Source: Myxococcales bacterium
Lineage (GTDB): Bacteria > Myxococcota_A > Bradymonadia > REDH01
Length of the DNA: 41,801 nt
Direction: 5' to 3'
Assembly: GCA_947496715.1 (NCBI GenBank)
Contig: CANMDT010000015.1
Location: 1-41,801 of the forward strand
Of this stretch, positions 27,074 through 35,274 are shown one piece after another. Under the pieces are notes generated by a model, which saw nothing but the letters and a program-made list of their open reading frames with translations, searched no databases and was not told the origin of the DNA. The position numbers were made by a program, and so were the translations under genes. Each line of letters starts with the position of its first letter. The stretch's first letter is position 1.

Positions 27074-28102
27074 ATGAGCACGAAGGGAAGGTCGTTGGTG
27101 GCCATGACAGGGCTGCTTGTGCTGCTCGTTGGGTGCGGGAAGGGATGCGGCAAGAAGGCCGGGGAGCAGTCTGCAGCGCCGGTGACGCCGGCGGCGCTTG
27201 CTGCTGCCCCGCTCGCTGCAGCGGGCCCGGCCCTGCGCGACGATCCTGCGCCGTTGCCCGAGGGCATCAAGCGTGGCGATACCTGCACGCTTCCGCTCTG
27301 GCTCTCGACGCCCGCGCTCGGGACAGCGCCGACGGTTGTCACGGGCGACCTCGCCGGCTTTGCGGGCGACTTCCAGCCCGTGGAGGGCAGCGGCGCCTCG
27401 GTCTGGGGAGGCCGCGACGCCTTCTACCGCATCGACCTGCAAGCCGGTGACAGCTACCGCTTCGCCCTCCGCGCGAAGAGCGGCACGCTCGGCCTCTTTG
27501 GCGTCCGAGCCTGCGCGGCGCCCGAGCAGGGTCTCCTCTTCGGCGAGACAGCCGGCAAGGCGGTCTTCTACACTGCGACCGAAGACGGGCCCATCTGGCT
27601 CGGCGTGGATGCCAAGGGCGACTACACCGCAGCGGGCAGCTACGAGCTTGAGGTCTTCCGGCTCCCGTCGCCGGGCGCCGGTGCCTCGGGGCCTGCGGGC
27701 GCTGGCAGCGCTGGAGGAAGCGACCTCTGCGACAAGGCGCCTCCACTGGTTCCAGGCAAGCGTATGATGGGGAACTCCAAGGGGGCAACGACGCAGGTCA
27801 CCGAGCCCTTCAAGGGGAGCGGCCTCTCGTGGGCCGGGCCCGATCACTTCTTCACGCTCGCAGTGAAAAAGGGCGCCACCTACCAGCTCGAGCTCGATAC
27901 GCTGGGGCAGTTCGCGGGTGGCCTCTACCTGCTTGCAGACTGCGGTCAGGTTGCGGGCAGCGCGCTGGCAGAGACTGCAGCCTCGTCTCCGCTCGTCTGG
28001 ACCTCGGACCGTGACGGAACCGTGGTCGTTGGCGTGGACAGCAGCGGGCAGGGGGCCGGTGGCGCCTACCAGCTCGCGGTGTTGGAGCGGCCAGCGAAGT
28101 AA
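27074..28102 (+). CDS. lipoprotein with two PPC-like beta domains
   Basis: This 342-residue protein has a lipoprotein signal peptide (LLVLLVGC) and an Ala/Pro linker. Two similar domains of about 110-130 residues follow. Domain 1 has GDTCTLPLW, DAFYRIDLQAGDSYRFALRA and GVRACAAP. Domain 2 has SDLCDKAPPLVPG, PDHFFTLAVKKGATYQLELD and YLLADC. The pattern is a substituted-name line, then DxFFxLxLxxGxxYxLxL, then a Cys after a short strand, and it is that of bacterial pre-peptidase C-terminal (PPC) domains. No enzyme domain is attached. GAGAGG six bases upstream fixes the ATG start. It follows kamE by 27 bases and probably ends the same transcription unit, although it acts in the envelope. A Gly/Ala-rich linker (PGAGASGPAGAGSAGG) separates the two domains. 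Confidence 0.72.
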   Translation: MSTKGRSLVAMTGLLVLLVGCGKGCGKKAGEQSAAPVTPAALAAAPLAAAGPALRDDPAPLPEGIKRGDTCTLPLWLSTPALGTAPTVVTGDLAGFAGDFQPVEGSGASVWGGRDAFYRIDLQAGDSYRFALRAKSGTLGLFGVRACAAPEQGLLFGETAGKAVFYTATEDGPIWLGVDAKGDYTAAGSYELEVFRLPSPGAGASGPAGAGSAGGSDLCDKAPPLVPGKRMMGNSKGATTQVTEPFKGSGLSWAGPDHFFTLAVKKGATYQLELDTLGQFAGGLYLLADCGQVAGSALAETAASSPLVWTSDRDGTVVVGVDSSGQGAGGAYQLAVLERPAK

Positions 28103-28129
28103 CCGGCAGCCTTCGCGAACCGTCGGAGG

Positions 28130-31078
28130 CTACTCGGTGGGGAGTGGCGCGAGGAGCGGTGCGGCCGGATCGACCGGCTCGCCGGAGCCCTCTGCCGCGG
28201 GTGCACCGAAGCTGCAGGGCTCGCCGGGAGCGGGCCTGATCGCGGTGTCGGACCAGGCGCGGACCGGGTCATAACCGGCCGGCAGCGGTGGCGGCGCGGC
28301 ACCGGAAAAGACCCAATCGGGGCGCGGCATGGCGTGGTAGGCCGAGGGCGTCGACGAGGTGGGGAAGGCGACGACGTAGGGGCAGTAGTGCAGGACCTCT
28401 TCGGGCGTGACGCCGTAGCCGTAGCTGTTGAGGCGGTCGAGGAGCTCCTTGAGCCGCGTCGGCAGCATGCCTCCAACCGGCGAGTTGCCCACCCGCATGT
28501 CGTGGGCACCCTGGTAGGGCGAGGGCTTGAGCGCGGCGAGGTAGACAGCCTCGAGCGGGGTGAGCTCCGAGGCCGACTTGCCGAAGTAGTGGGAGGCGGC
28601 CCGCTTGATGCCGTAGAGGTTGGGTCCGAACTCGATGCAGTTGAGGTAGAGTTCGAGGATGCGCTTCTTGGGCACAACCTTCGACATGCGCCAGGTGACA
28701 ACGAGCTCCTCAAGCTTGCGGGAGAGGGTTTTGTCGCGGCTGAAGTAGAGGTTCTTGACGAGCTGCTGCGAGAGGGTGGAGCCGCCGTAGACAAAGCGGC
28801 CGCGCTCGAGGCTGATGCGGATGCCCTTGTTCATGAGAGGGATGCTCATCGCGTTGGCGGGGGCATCGAGGTAGCGGAATCCGATCTCTTCGGAGAGGTA
28901 CATGGCGGCCCCGACATAGGGGGGCATGGACTCGTAGCTGAGGAAGTCGGGGGTGCCCGGCCCGACGATGATGTCTCTCTTGGAGACGTAGTTGGTGACC
29001 TTGAAGGTGTAGCTGTTGCTGGTGAGTTCGATGGGGTCGTAGTCACGCTTGGTGATGGCGGTGATGTTGCAGGTATTGGGGAAGCCATCGATGTCGAAGA
29101 CGAAGGACCATGGGTCGTTGAGGCGCAGGACATAGGCCAGCACGGGCTGCATGCTGCCGGTGAACTTGGCGCCGTCGCGACCGAGGTGTGGGAGCATGGC
29201 CTCGGGGATCGCCTCGTAGGCCTTCTGGCACTCTGTGGGCTTGGAGATGCCGACGGCGAGGCGGATGGTGTGGGTCTCTGCATCGGGCTTAACGGAAACG
29301 CGGAGGAAGCCGGGGATGCTGCTGAAGTCGCCGTCGACCCGGGTCTCAAACTGGCCGCGATCGGCGAGGTCGAAGGCGGCATTGAGCTTCGACGAGACGC
29401 TCCAGCCTTCGACAGGGGAGGGTGCTACGGCCGGCGAGTTGAAGAATCCCTCGCGGATGCCGGCGGTGCCGGAGATGACGAGCGCGGGACGGTCGGCGTC
29501 GACCTCGAGGGTGAGGTCGAGGTCGAGTTTGCCCTTCACATTGGACTTCTTGGGCAGGATCTTGGTGAGCGGCGAGAGGTCGAGGCCATCGGCCTTGAAG
29601 GTGATGGGGTCGTTGGTTGCGAGGTCGGCCTTGAGGGCGATGGCAACGCCGCTGATGCCAACTTGGGCGTCGAGCTTGCCAGCGCCGGTGAGTTCGAAGG
29701 AGCGGACGCCGGCGCGCTCCTCGTCGCCGCGCATGAGCTGCATGTTCTCGAGCTTGATGCCGATGGGCTCGCGTGTGCTGGAGAGGGCGGTGGATAGCTT
29801 GTCGAGGTAGCCGCGCCCCTTGGTTGCATAGGCCTTGAACTTCTCGTCGAGCGGGGCGGGCGGGAGGCCGCGCAGCGGCTTGCCGCGCTGCGGTGTCAGG
29901 AGCGGTTCGAGCTTGGGGGTGACGCCCAGGAGGGCAGGGTCGTCAGGACCGAGTTCGGGGGCAGCCGGCTTTGCGTCGGGCAGCCGCGGCGCACCGAAGA
30001 GGTCGTGGCGCGCGAGGTCGAGCAGTGCGACTGCGAGGCGACCCTTTTCAAGGGCCGAGGTGAACAGGCGTTGGCCGGCGCTGGGGCCTTCGGGCCGCTG
30101 GAAGCCCTTCTTCTTGGGGGCGTTGGGGTCGCGCTTCTTGCGGGGTTTTGGGGGCTTCTTCTCTTCGACTTCGCCCGAACCCTCGGGGAGCTTGGGCAGC
30201 GGCTTGAGCACTGCGCGACCGTCGCGGCCGACCAGACGCCAGCCAGCATCGCTGTGTTCGATGCCGAGCCAGCCGGCGTCAATGCCGAGCAGTTCGGGAT
30301 AGTCTGGGAGGGTGGCGTGGAGGTCGCCGATGCCGACGCGCGGGCCGTCTGCGAGGAGGAACTTGCCGGCCTCGATGGTGCCGTAGTCGGTCTTGATGGT
30401 CAGCGGTGCGGGGAAGCGGAGCGCGATCTCCTGCTCTGCAGCGGTGGCTTCGAAGGGAGCAGCCGGAGCCGTGACGGGGCCCTGCAGCGCGAGCGTTCCG
30501 CGGAGCTCGTCGCCGGCTTCGAAGGCGGCGACGAAGTCGGAGAGGGTGGCGGTCTGGTCGGCGGTTCCGATGCGGTGGTGAAGGGTGAAGGAGGCGATTC
30601 GGACCTCTCCGACCCGCTCGCGCAGGGTCGTGAGTGGCGCCCCGAGCATGGAGGAGGCCTTGTTGGCCACCTCTGCGACCTTGGGTGTGGCCTCGTCGCT
30701 GCTGGCGGCCTTGGATGCGTCGCAGTGGCCGAGGTCGATGACATCGGCGCGGACATCGCCAAACAGCGCCTTGTAGACCGCGACATTGACGGCCATGCGG
30801 TCGCAGGTGAGCGTCCAGCCTCGGGCTTTGACGACCGCGTTGTCGAAGGCCACCAGGCCGTTCATCCGGGTGGTGACGCCGCTGTAGGTGAGCTCGATGT
30901 TGCGCGCCTTGAGCTTGGCGTCGGCCCTGGCGAGTGCCGCCCGCTCGAGGCTTGGGTAGGCTAGCGCGAGGACGACGGCGGCGAGGCCGGCGAGCGCCAG
31001 CAGGATGCCTCCCCAGCGCAGCGCCCGGGAGGCGAAGGGAGCAGGCGAGGAGGGAGAGTTCGGTTCGGTGTTTGTCAT
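28130..31078 (-). CDS. AsmA-like / GT51 peptidoglycan transglycosylase fusion protein
   Basis: This 982-residue inner-membrane protein has a transmembrane helix near residues 20-40 (GGILLALAGLAAVVLALAY). A periplasmic region of about 600 residues follows with AsmA/DUF3971-like beta repeats (LKARNIELTYSGVTTRMNGL, GVRSFELTGAGKLDAQVGIS, KSNVKGKLDLDLTLEV). It includes a Lys-rich insert PKPRKKRDPNAPKKKG. The C-terminal part is a GT51 lipid II polymerase domain: GGSTLSQQLVKNLYF, RKLEELVVTWRMSK, KKRILELYLNCIEFG and GIKRAASHYFGKSASEL. Motif 1 is altered: the usual EDxxFxxH reads EEIGFRYL. No transpeptidase domain follows. It resembles monofunctional transglycosylases but with an unusually large envelope-spanning N-terminus. 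An upstream in-frame ATG exists; the one at 31078 gives a sensible cytoplasmic tail. Single gene, with no operon partner. Confidence 0.82.
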   Translation of the reverse strand: MTNTEPNSPSSPAPFASRALRWGGILLALAGLAAVVLALAYPSLERAALARADAKLKARNIELTYSGVTTRMNGLVAFDNAVVKARGWTLTCDRMAVNVAVYKALFGDVRADVIDLGHCDASKAASSDEATPKVAEVANKASSMLGAPLTTLRERVGEVRIASFTLHHRIGTADQTATLSDFVAAFEAGDELRGTLALQGPVTAPAAPFEATAAEQEIALRFPAPLTIKTDYGTIEAGKFLLADGPRVGIGDLHATLPDYPELLGIDAGWLGIEHSDAGWRLVGRDGRAVLKPLPKLPEGSGEVEEKKPPKPRKKRDPNAPKKKGFQRPEGPSAGQRLFTSALEKGRLAVALLDLARHDLFGAPRLPDAKPAAPELGPDDPALLGVTPKLEPLLTPQRGKPLRGLPPAPLDEKFKAYATKGRGYLDKLSTALSSTREPIGIKLENMQLMRGDEERAGVRSFELTGAGKLDAQVGISGVAIALKADLATNDPITFKADGLDLSPLTKILPKKSNVKGKLDLDLTLEVDADRPALVISGTAGIREGFFNSPAVAPSPVEGWSVSSKLNAAFDLADRGQFETRVDGDFSSIPGFLRVSVKPDAETHTIRLAVGISKPTECQKAYEAIPEAMLPHLGRDGAKFTGSMQPVLAYVLRLNDPWSFVFDIDGFPNTCNITAITKRDYDPIELTSNSYTFKVTNYVSKRDIIVGPGTPDFLSYESMPPYVGAAMYLSEEIGFRYLDAPANAMSIPLMNKGIRISLERGRFVYGGSTLSQQLVKNLYFSRDKTLSRKLEELVVTWRMSKVVPKKRILELYLNCIEFGPNLYGIKRAASHYFGKSASELTPLEAVYLAALKPSPYQGAHDMRVGNSPVGGMLPTRLKELLDRLNSYGYGVTPEEVLHYCPYVVAFPTSSTPSAYHAMPRPDWVFSGAAPPPLPAGYDPVRAWSDTAIRPAPGEPCSFGAPAAEGSGEPVDPAAPLLAPLPTE

Positions 31079-31178
31079 TGCACGCTCGCGATAGAGCGGC
31101 GGGCGGGTTGAGGCAAAATCCTCGCGAATTTCTTGACCGTGCGGGCGGCATCGGGCGATCGTGAGGCCACGCAAACTC

Positions 31179-31183
31179 GGAGG
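31179..31183 (+). promoter_or_regulatory. Shine-Dalgarno GGAGG for the gene at 31190
   Basis: GGAGG is six bases before ATG 31190, which excludes the longer in-frame start at 31133. Confidence 0.6.
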
Positions 31184-31189
31184 TTACCC

Positions 31190-31657
31190 ATGATCCTGCG
31201 CTGGATCGTCATCGCGATTCTCATCTCGGCGGCCGCGGCCGCGCTGCCCACAATCATGCAAGACAAAAAGCTTGATGGGGGGACGCCGGAGCGGATTCTG
31301 AACGACCTCAAGGCGCTGCTCACCAAGAGCACCGTTGACGGTCGAGAGGCGAGCGGTGTGGGGGTGGAGGACGACCCTGATGACCTTCAGGCCGGCGCTG
31401 CGGCGGAGGCCTCAGGGCTCGAGCATATCCGCCGGCTTCAGGAGGGTGCCGCGAAAGACAACGGGTTGTCGCCGGAAGACGCCGACGAGCTGCGACGGCT
31501 GCAGGGGCTGCCGCCGGAGGAACAGCACCGCCGGGTGCTCACGCGCACGCCCTCGGGTGCCGCGGAGGCGTCGGAGAAGCAGCGGGAGGCCGATGGCCTT
31601 CTCGAGAAGCTCAAGGGGCGGAACTCCGCCGAGGGGACGGAGAAGCTCGGCCGCTAG
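31190..31657 (+). CDS. small single-span membrane protein of unknown function
   Basis: This 155-residue protein has an N-terminal hydrophobic helix (ILRWIVIAILISAAAAALP) acting as an anchor, followed by a strongly charged, helical, Glu/Asp/Arg-rich domain (AAEASGLEHIRRLQEGAAKD, SPEDADELRRLQGLPPEEQH, EASEKQREADGLLEKLKGR). This may form coiled coil. I do not recognise a family. It is divergent from the GT51 fusion gene across a 111-base spacer, so the two might be co-regulated. Its TAG interlocks with the stop of the convergent pepT (CTAG). Confidence 0.65.
   Translation: MILRWIVIAILISAAAAALPTIMQDKKLDGGTPERILNDLKALLTKSTVDGREASGVGVEDDPDDLQAGAAAEASGLEHIRRLQEGAAKDNGLSPEDADELRRLQGLPPEEQHRRVLTRTPSGAAEASEKQREADGLLEKLKGRNSAEGTEKLGR
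31654..31657. other. interlocked convergent stop codons (CTAG)
   Basis: The small membrane protein gene ends TAG at 31655-31657 and pepT ends on the complement of 31654-31656, the fourth such overlap in the window. Confidence 0.95.
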
Positions 31658-32913
31658 GCCCGCTCTTCCCAGACGCGGGCGAGCTCCACGATGACCTCGA
31701 CGGCCTTGTGCATGTCGTAGTCAGATACCCACTCCAGACGGGAGTGGATGGCCTGTTCGCCCGCGAAGATGTTGGGCGTTGGCAGGCCCATGAAGGAGAG
31801 GCGGGAGCCGTCGGTTCCGCCACGGATCGCCTGGCCGCTCGGCACGAAGCCGGCACGGCGGATGGCCTCGCGGGCGTTTTCGACGATGTCGGGGGTGTGG
31901 TCGAGCACCTCGCGCATGTTGCGATAGGTCTCGGTGACGACCGTTGTGACGGTAGTGCCAGGATGGTCGGCGGCGGTGGCTTGTGCGAGGTCGGCGAGGA
32001 AGGCCTCGCGGCGTGCGAGGTTGGCGGTGTCGAAGTCGCGGATGAGGAAGTGGACAGAGGTGCGGTCGACCGAGGCCTCCATGCTGTTGGGGTGGACATA
32101 GCCCTCGAAGTCCTCGGTATTCTCGGGCGCGTCGGTCTGCTTGGGGAGCCGGTGGATGAAGTCGGCGGCGACCTTCACTGCGTTGATCATCTTGCCCTTG
32201 GCCCAGCCCGGGTGGCAGTTGAAGCCTTGGAAGGTGACGGTCATGGCGTCGGCCGAGAAGCTCTCGACCTCGAGCTCACCGCGGCGGCTTCCATCCATGG
32301 TGTAGGCGGCGGTGGCGCCAAAGTGGGCGACGTCGAAGTGGTCGGCACCGCGGCCTATCTCCTCGTCGGGGGTGAAGGCGATGCGGATGCGGCCGTGCGG
32401 GATCTCGGGGTGGGCGATGAGGTACTCGGCTGCACCGACAATCTCCGCGACGCCGGCCTTGTTATCGGCGCCGAGCAGGGTGGTGCCCGAGGCGGTGATC
32501 ACGGCGCAGCCGAGCTGCTCGAGCAGGTAGGGGTGCTCGGAGGGCTTGAGAATGGCGGTTGCGTCGTCGGGGAGGTGGAGGTCCTGGCCCTGGTAGTTGG
32601 CATGTACGATGGGCTTCACACCGGCGCCGCTCATCTCGGGGGAGGTGTCGACATGGGCCACGAAGCCGATGGTCGGCACGCCCTCTTTGGAGGTGGTCGC
32701 GGGGATGGTGGCGAAGACGTAGCCGTGGTCGAGGAGCTCGACCTCGGTGCAGCCGACGGAGCGGAGCTCATCGGCGAGGTGGCGGAGGAGGTCCCACTGC
32801 TTGGCGGTGCTGGGCGAGGTGGGGGAGTTGAGGTCGGCCTCCGTATCGAAGGTGACGTAGCGGAGGAAGCGTTCGACGACGCTGGTTTGGAATCGGATTT
32901 CGGGGCGAGACAT
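31654..32913 (-). CDS. pepT: peptidase T (tripeptide aminopeptidase)
   Basis: This 419-residue cytoplasmic M20B metallopeptidase removes the N-terminal residue from tripeptides. Zinc-site signatures are FVAHVDTSPEMSG (first His and Asp), LLGADNKAGVAEIVGA (bridging Asp), FTPDEEIGRGADHFD (catalytic Glu and ligand Glu) and a C-terminal His in IFAGEQAIHSRLEW. The FNCHPGWAKGKMINAVKVAA loop is diagnostic of PepT rather than DapE or ArgE. The start is supported by AGGAG five bases upstream; the longer frame upstream is Arg/Ala junk. The upstream spacer carries three tandem 11-bp repeats. Confidence 0.95.
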   Translation of the reverse strand: MSRPEIRFQTSVVERFLRYVTFDTEADLNSPTSPSTAKQWDLLRHLADELRSVGCTEVELLDHGYVFATIPATTSKEGVPTIGFVAHVDTSPEMSGAGVKPIVHANYQGQDLHLPDDATAILKPSEHPYLLEQLGCAVITASGTTLLGADNKAGVAEIVGAAEYLIAHPEIPHGRIRIAFTPDEEIGRGADHFDVAHFGATAAYTMDGSRRGELEVESFSADAMTVTFQGFNCHPGWAKGKMINAVKVAADFIHRLPKQTDAPENTEDFEGYVHPNSMEASVDRTSVHFLIRDFDTANLARREAFLADLAQATAADHPGTTVTTVVTETYRNMREVLDHTPDIVENAREAIRRAGFVPSGQAIRGGTDGSRLSFMGLPTPNIFAGEQAIHSRLEWVSDYDMHKAVEVIVELARVWEERA

Positions 32914-32982
32914 GGGGGCTCCTGGGTGGCTGGCCGGAGGGGCAGAGATAGAGCGGGGTGAGGCGCGGAGGCAAGCGGCCTC

Positions 32983-33015
32983 TTCTCTGCGCGTTCTCTG
33001 CGCGTTCTCTGCGCG
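32983..33015 (+). repeat. three perfect tandem 11-bp repeats
   Basis: TTCTCTGCGCG occurs at 32983-32993, 32994-33004 and 33005-33015 with no mismatch. It lies in the 162-base divergent spacer between pepT and the EamA-type transporter gene. The period of about one helical turn puts all copies on one DNA face, as expected for a cooperative protein-binding site. A slippage-generated repeat is the alternative. Confidence 0.9.
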
Positions 33016-33075
33016 CGACAACGGCCGCGTCGGCTGCTAGCAGGCCGCCGGATCTCGTGTGTAGGTGAAGGGCGA

Positions 33076-33957
33076 ATGGGCGAGTGGGCAGCAATCATCT
33101 GTTCGGTGCTTTGGGCGGTTGGGAGCGTCTACTTCGCGCGGGCCGGGGCCCGTCTGACGCCGGTGGCGATGAACTTTGTGAAGTGTGCTGTGGGCGCGCT
33201 GATGATGTCCGTCACGCTGCGCATCACGGAGGGTGTCTGGATTCCGGCGATGGACCGGGTGGATGCGCTCTGGCTCTCGGCGAGCGCGGTCGTGGGGTTG
33301 GCGTTGGGAGACAGCCTCTACTTTGCATCGCTGATGCGCATCGGCGCGCGTCGCGCCCTGCTGACCGGCAGCGTGGTGCCAGCCTTTACGGCGGTGGCGG
33401 CCTGGTATCTGCTGTCGGAGCCGATGTCGCAGATGCAGGTGATCGGAGCGGCCGTCACGCTCGCTGGCGTGACCTGGGTGTTGTCGGCGCGGGATGCCAG
33501 CGACGGGCCGCTGCAGCCGGGTGACCTCGCTGTCGGTCTGCTGCTCGGGGTTGGCGCCGCGATCTGCCAGGTGTCGACCAACCTGATCACCAAGGACTCC
33601 GGCGACGCCATGAGCGCGCTGGCGGTGGGGGTTGTGCGGCTCGGCGTTGGTGCGATTGCGCTCGGCCTGATGTTGACGCTTCAGCGCGGCTGGTCGGCGC
33701 TGCGCGAGGCGCTGGCGCATGCCGATACCCGGGTGGAGATTGCGGCGGGGACAATGCTCGGTACCTACATCGGCGTCTGGCTGATGAATGTGGCACTGCT
33801 TCAAACCGAGGCAGGGGTGGCAGCGACGCTGCTTTCGACGAGCCCAATCTGGATCCTTCCCGTGTCGGCTTACATGCAACAGCAGCCGATCTCGGCGCGC
33901 TCCTGGGTGGGTGCTGCGGTCGCAGTAGCGGGGATTGCGGCGCTCTGCCTCGCCTAG
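33076..33957 (+). CDS. EamA/DMT-family transporter
   Basis: This 293-residue protein has ten hydrophobic helices in two five-helix halves, the layout of the drug/metabolite transporter superfamily. EamA marks are GEWAAIICSVLWAVGSVYFARAG-like helix 1 (opening the protein), GDSLYFASLMRIGARRALL in the first half and GTYIGVWLMNVALLQTEAGV with ATLLSTSPIWILPVSAY in the second. Such proteins export amino acids or other small metabolites; the substrate is unknown. AAGGG lies three bases before the ATG. The divergent neighbour pepT makes free amino acids, so co-regulated amino acid export is conceivable (inference). Confidence 0.88.
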   Translation: MGEWAAIICSVLWAVGSVYFARAGARLTPVAMNFVKCAVGALMMSVTLRITEGVWIPAMDRVDALWLSASAVVGLALGDSLYFASLMRIGARRALLTGSVVPAFTAVAAWYLLSEPMSQMQVIGAAVTLAGVTWVLSARDASDGPLQPGDLAVGLLLGVGAAICQVSTNLITKDSGDAMSALAVGVVRLGVGAIALGLMLTLQRGWSALREALAHADTRVEIAAGTMLGTYIGVWLMNVALLQTEAGVAATLLSTSPIWILPVSAYMQQQPISARSWVGAAVAVAGIAALCLA

Positions 33958-33985
33958 CGTCCAGCCGTACACCGACCGCTATTTT

Positions 33986-33999
33986 TGTTCGCTCGAACA
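33986..33999. promoter_or_regulatory. 14-bp palindrome upstream of the HD-GYP/kinase operon
   Basis: TGTTCG-CT-CGAACA is a perfect dyad in the 144-base spacer before the response-regulator gene, just after a TTTTT run. A related word GTTCGAA occurs about 20 bases downstream near 34019. TTGACT at 34000-34005 could be a -35. An operator is more likely than a terminator because no T-run follows the hairpin on either strand. Confidence 0.4.
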
Positions 34000-34101
34000 T
34001 TGACTTAGACCGTCGACAGTTCGAAGCAGTCGGGGTAGTGAGGGAGGTAGGAAACATCGGTCGTCTTCTGCGGGTGGTTCTATCGATTTCAGGTGCGCTG
34101 C

Positions 34102-35244
34102 ATGCCGAACCTTCACGAAAATCTGGGCCCAGAGCAGGCAGCGCGTGCGAGCATCCTGGTGGTGGATGACTCGGAGCCCATCCTCGACCTGCTCGTGGAC
34201 ATCCTGTCGGACAGGTACGATGTGCGGGTTGCGACTTCAGGCGAAGCAGCGCTGTTGATGCTCGCTCGCAGCCCTGTGGATCTGGTGCTGCTCGATGTTG
34301 TGATGTCGGGGATGGATGGTCTGGAGGTGTGCCGCCGTCTCCACCGTGGTGCGCTGGGCGAGACCATCCCGGTCATCTTCCTCACGGCGCTGAGCGATGA
34401 GGCGACGGAGTGCGCCGGTCTTCAGGCCGGCGCGGTGGACTTCATCGCAAAGCCCATCAACCGCGACCTCGTGCTGGCGCGTGTTGCAAATCATGTAGAG
34501 CTCAAGCGCCACCGCGACCATCTTGGCGCGCTGGTGCTCGAAAAGACGCGGGAGCTGAAGCGGGCTTTGGTGCTGATGCTGGAGACGCTCGGCGCGCTGG
34601 CCGAGTACCGGGACAACGAAACGGGCGCGCATATCCGTCGCACGCAGATGTTCGTTCGCGAGCTGGCCTGGGCGCTCCGCCGCCGCGGCGCCTACTCCGA
34701 AGTGCTGACCGACGCCTACATTGATAACCTCCACATGGCCGCGCCGCTGCACGATATCGGCAAGGTCGGCACGCCCGATCGGCTGCTGCACAAGCCGGGC
34801 CGGCTGACGCAGGAGGAGTATGGCGAGATGAAGCTCCACGCCGAGAATGGTTACAAGGTTCTCGAGCGGGCGCGGCGGGAGTTGGGCGATGCTCCGCTTC
34901 TGAGCATCGCATCGGCGATTGCCTATACCCACCACGAGCGTTGGGATGGGACTGGTTACCCGCGTGGCCTGCGTGGTGAGGAGATCCCGCTGTGCGGCCG
35001 CATCATGGCGTTGGCCGATGTGTATGACGCGATGACCACGCGGCGGGTCTACAAGGCTGCCTACGCGCACGACCAGGTGTTGGGGCAGATTTTCGCAGCG
35101 CGCGGCGGCCACTTCGACCCAGAGGTCGTTGACGCCTTCGTGGATGTGGCGGACCGCTTTCACGAGATCTCGGAGCAGTTCCGGGACGCCGACTCGGGTG
35201 CGCGGCACACGTCGCTCGACGAGCGGGTCGATCCGGCTGATTAG
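34102..35244 (+). CDS. response regulator with HD-GYP phosphodiesterase domain
   Basis: This 380-residue cytoplasmic protein has an N-terminal receiver domain at about residues 17-135, with the acidic pair Asp22/Asp23, phospho-acceptor Asp65 (LVLLDVVMSGMDGLEV) and the K of FIAKPI. A linker helix follows, then an HD-GYP domain at about 150-355: HIRRTQ, LHDIGKVGTPD (His217, Asp218), HHERWDGTGYPRGLRGEEIP and ADVYDAMTT. HD-GYP domains hydrolyse cyclic di-GMP with a metal centre, so phosphorylation should lower c-di-GMP. The start at 34102 (ATG) or 34093 (GTG) are both possible. It is followed after 30 bases by the giant hybrid kinase, its probable phosphate donor. Confidence 0.94.
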   Translation: MPNLHENLGPEQAARASILVVDDSEPILDLLVDILSDRYDVRVATSGEAALLMLARSPVDLVLLDVVMSGMDGLEVCRRLHRGALGETIPVIFLTALSDEATECAGLQAGAVDFIAKPINRDLVLARVANHVELKRHRDHLGALVLEKTRELKRALVLMLETLGALAEYRDNETGAHIRRTQMFVRELAWALRRRGAYSEVLTDAYIDNLHMAAPLHDIGKVGTPDRLLHKPGRLTQEEYGEMKLHAENGYKVLERARRELGDAPLLSIASAIAYTHHERWDGTGYPRGLRGEEIPLCGRIMALADVYDAMTTRRVYKAAYAHDQVLGQIFAARGGHFDPEVVDAFVDVADRFHEISEQFRDADSGARHTSLDERVDPAD

Positions 35245-35264
35245 GTTCCGTTCGGGGTCGCCGC

Positions 35265-35269
35265 GGAGG
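35265..35269 (+). promoter_or_regulatory. Shine-Dalgarno GGAGG deciding the GTG start at 35275
   Basis: GGAGG lies five bases before GTG 35275 in the 30-base gap after the response regulator gene. It supports this GTG over the ATG 26 codons downstream. Confidence 0.6.
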
Positions 35270-35274
35270 TTGAG

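Noticed and set aside
28103-28129. Intrinsic terminator between the PPC-like lipoprotein and the GT51 fusion gene
   Set aside because: Only a short TTCGCGAA palindrome is visible in the 27-base spacer, with no GC stem plus T-run on either strand.
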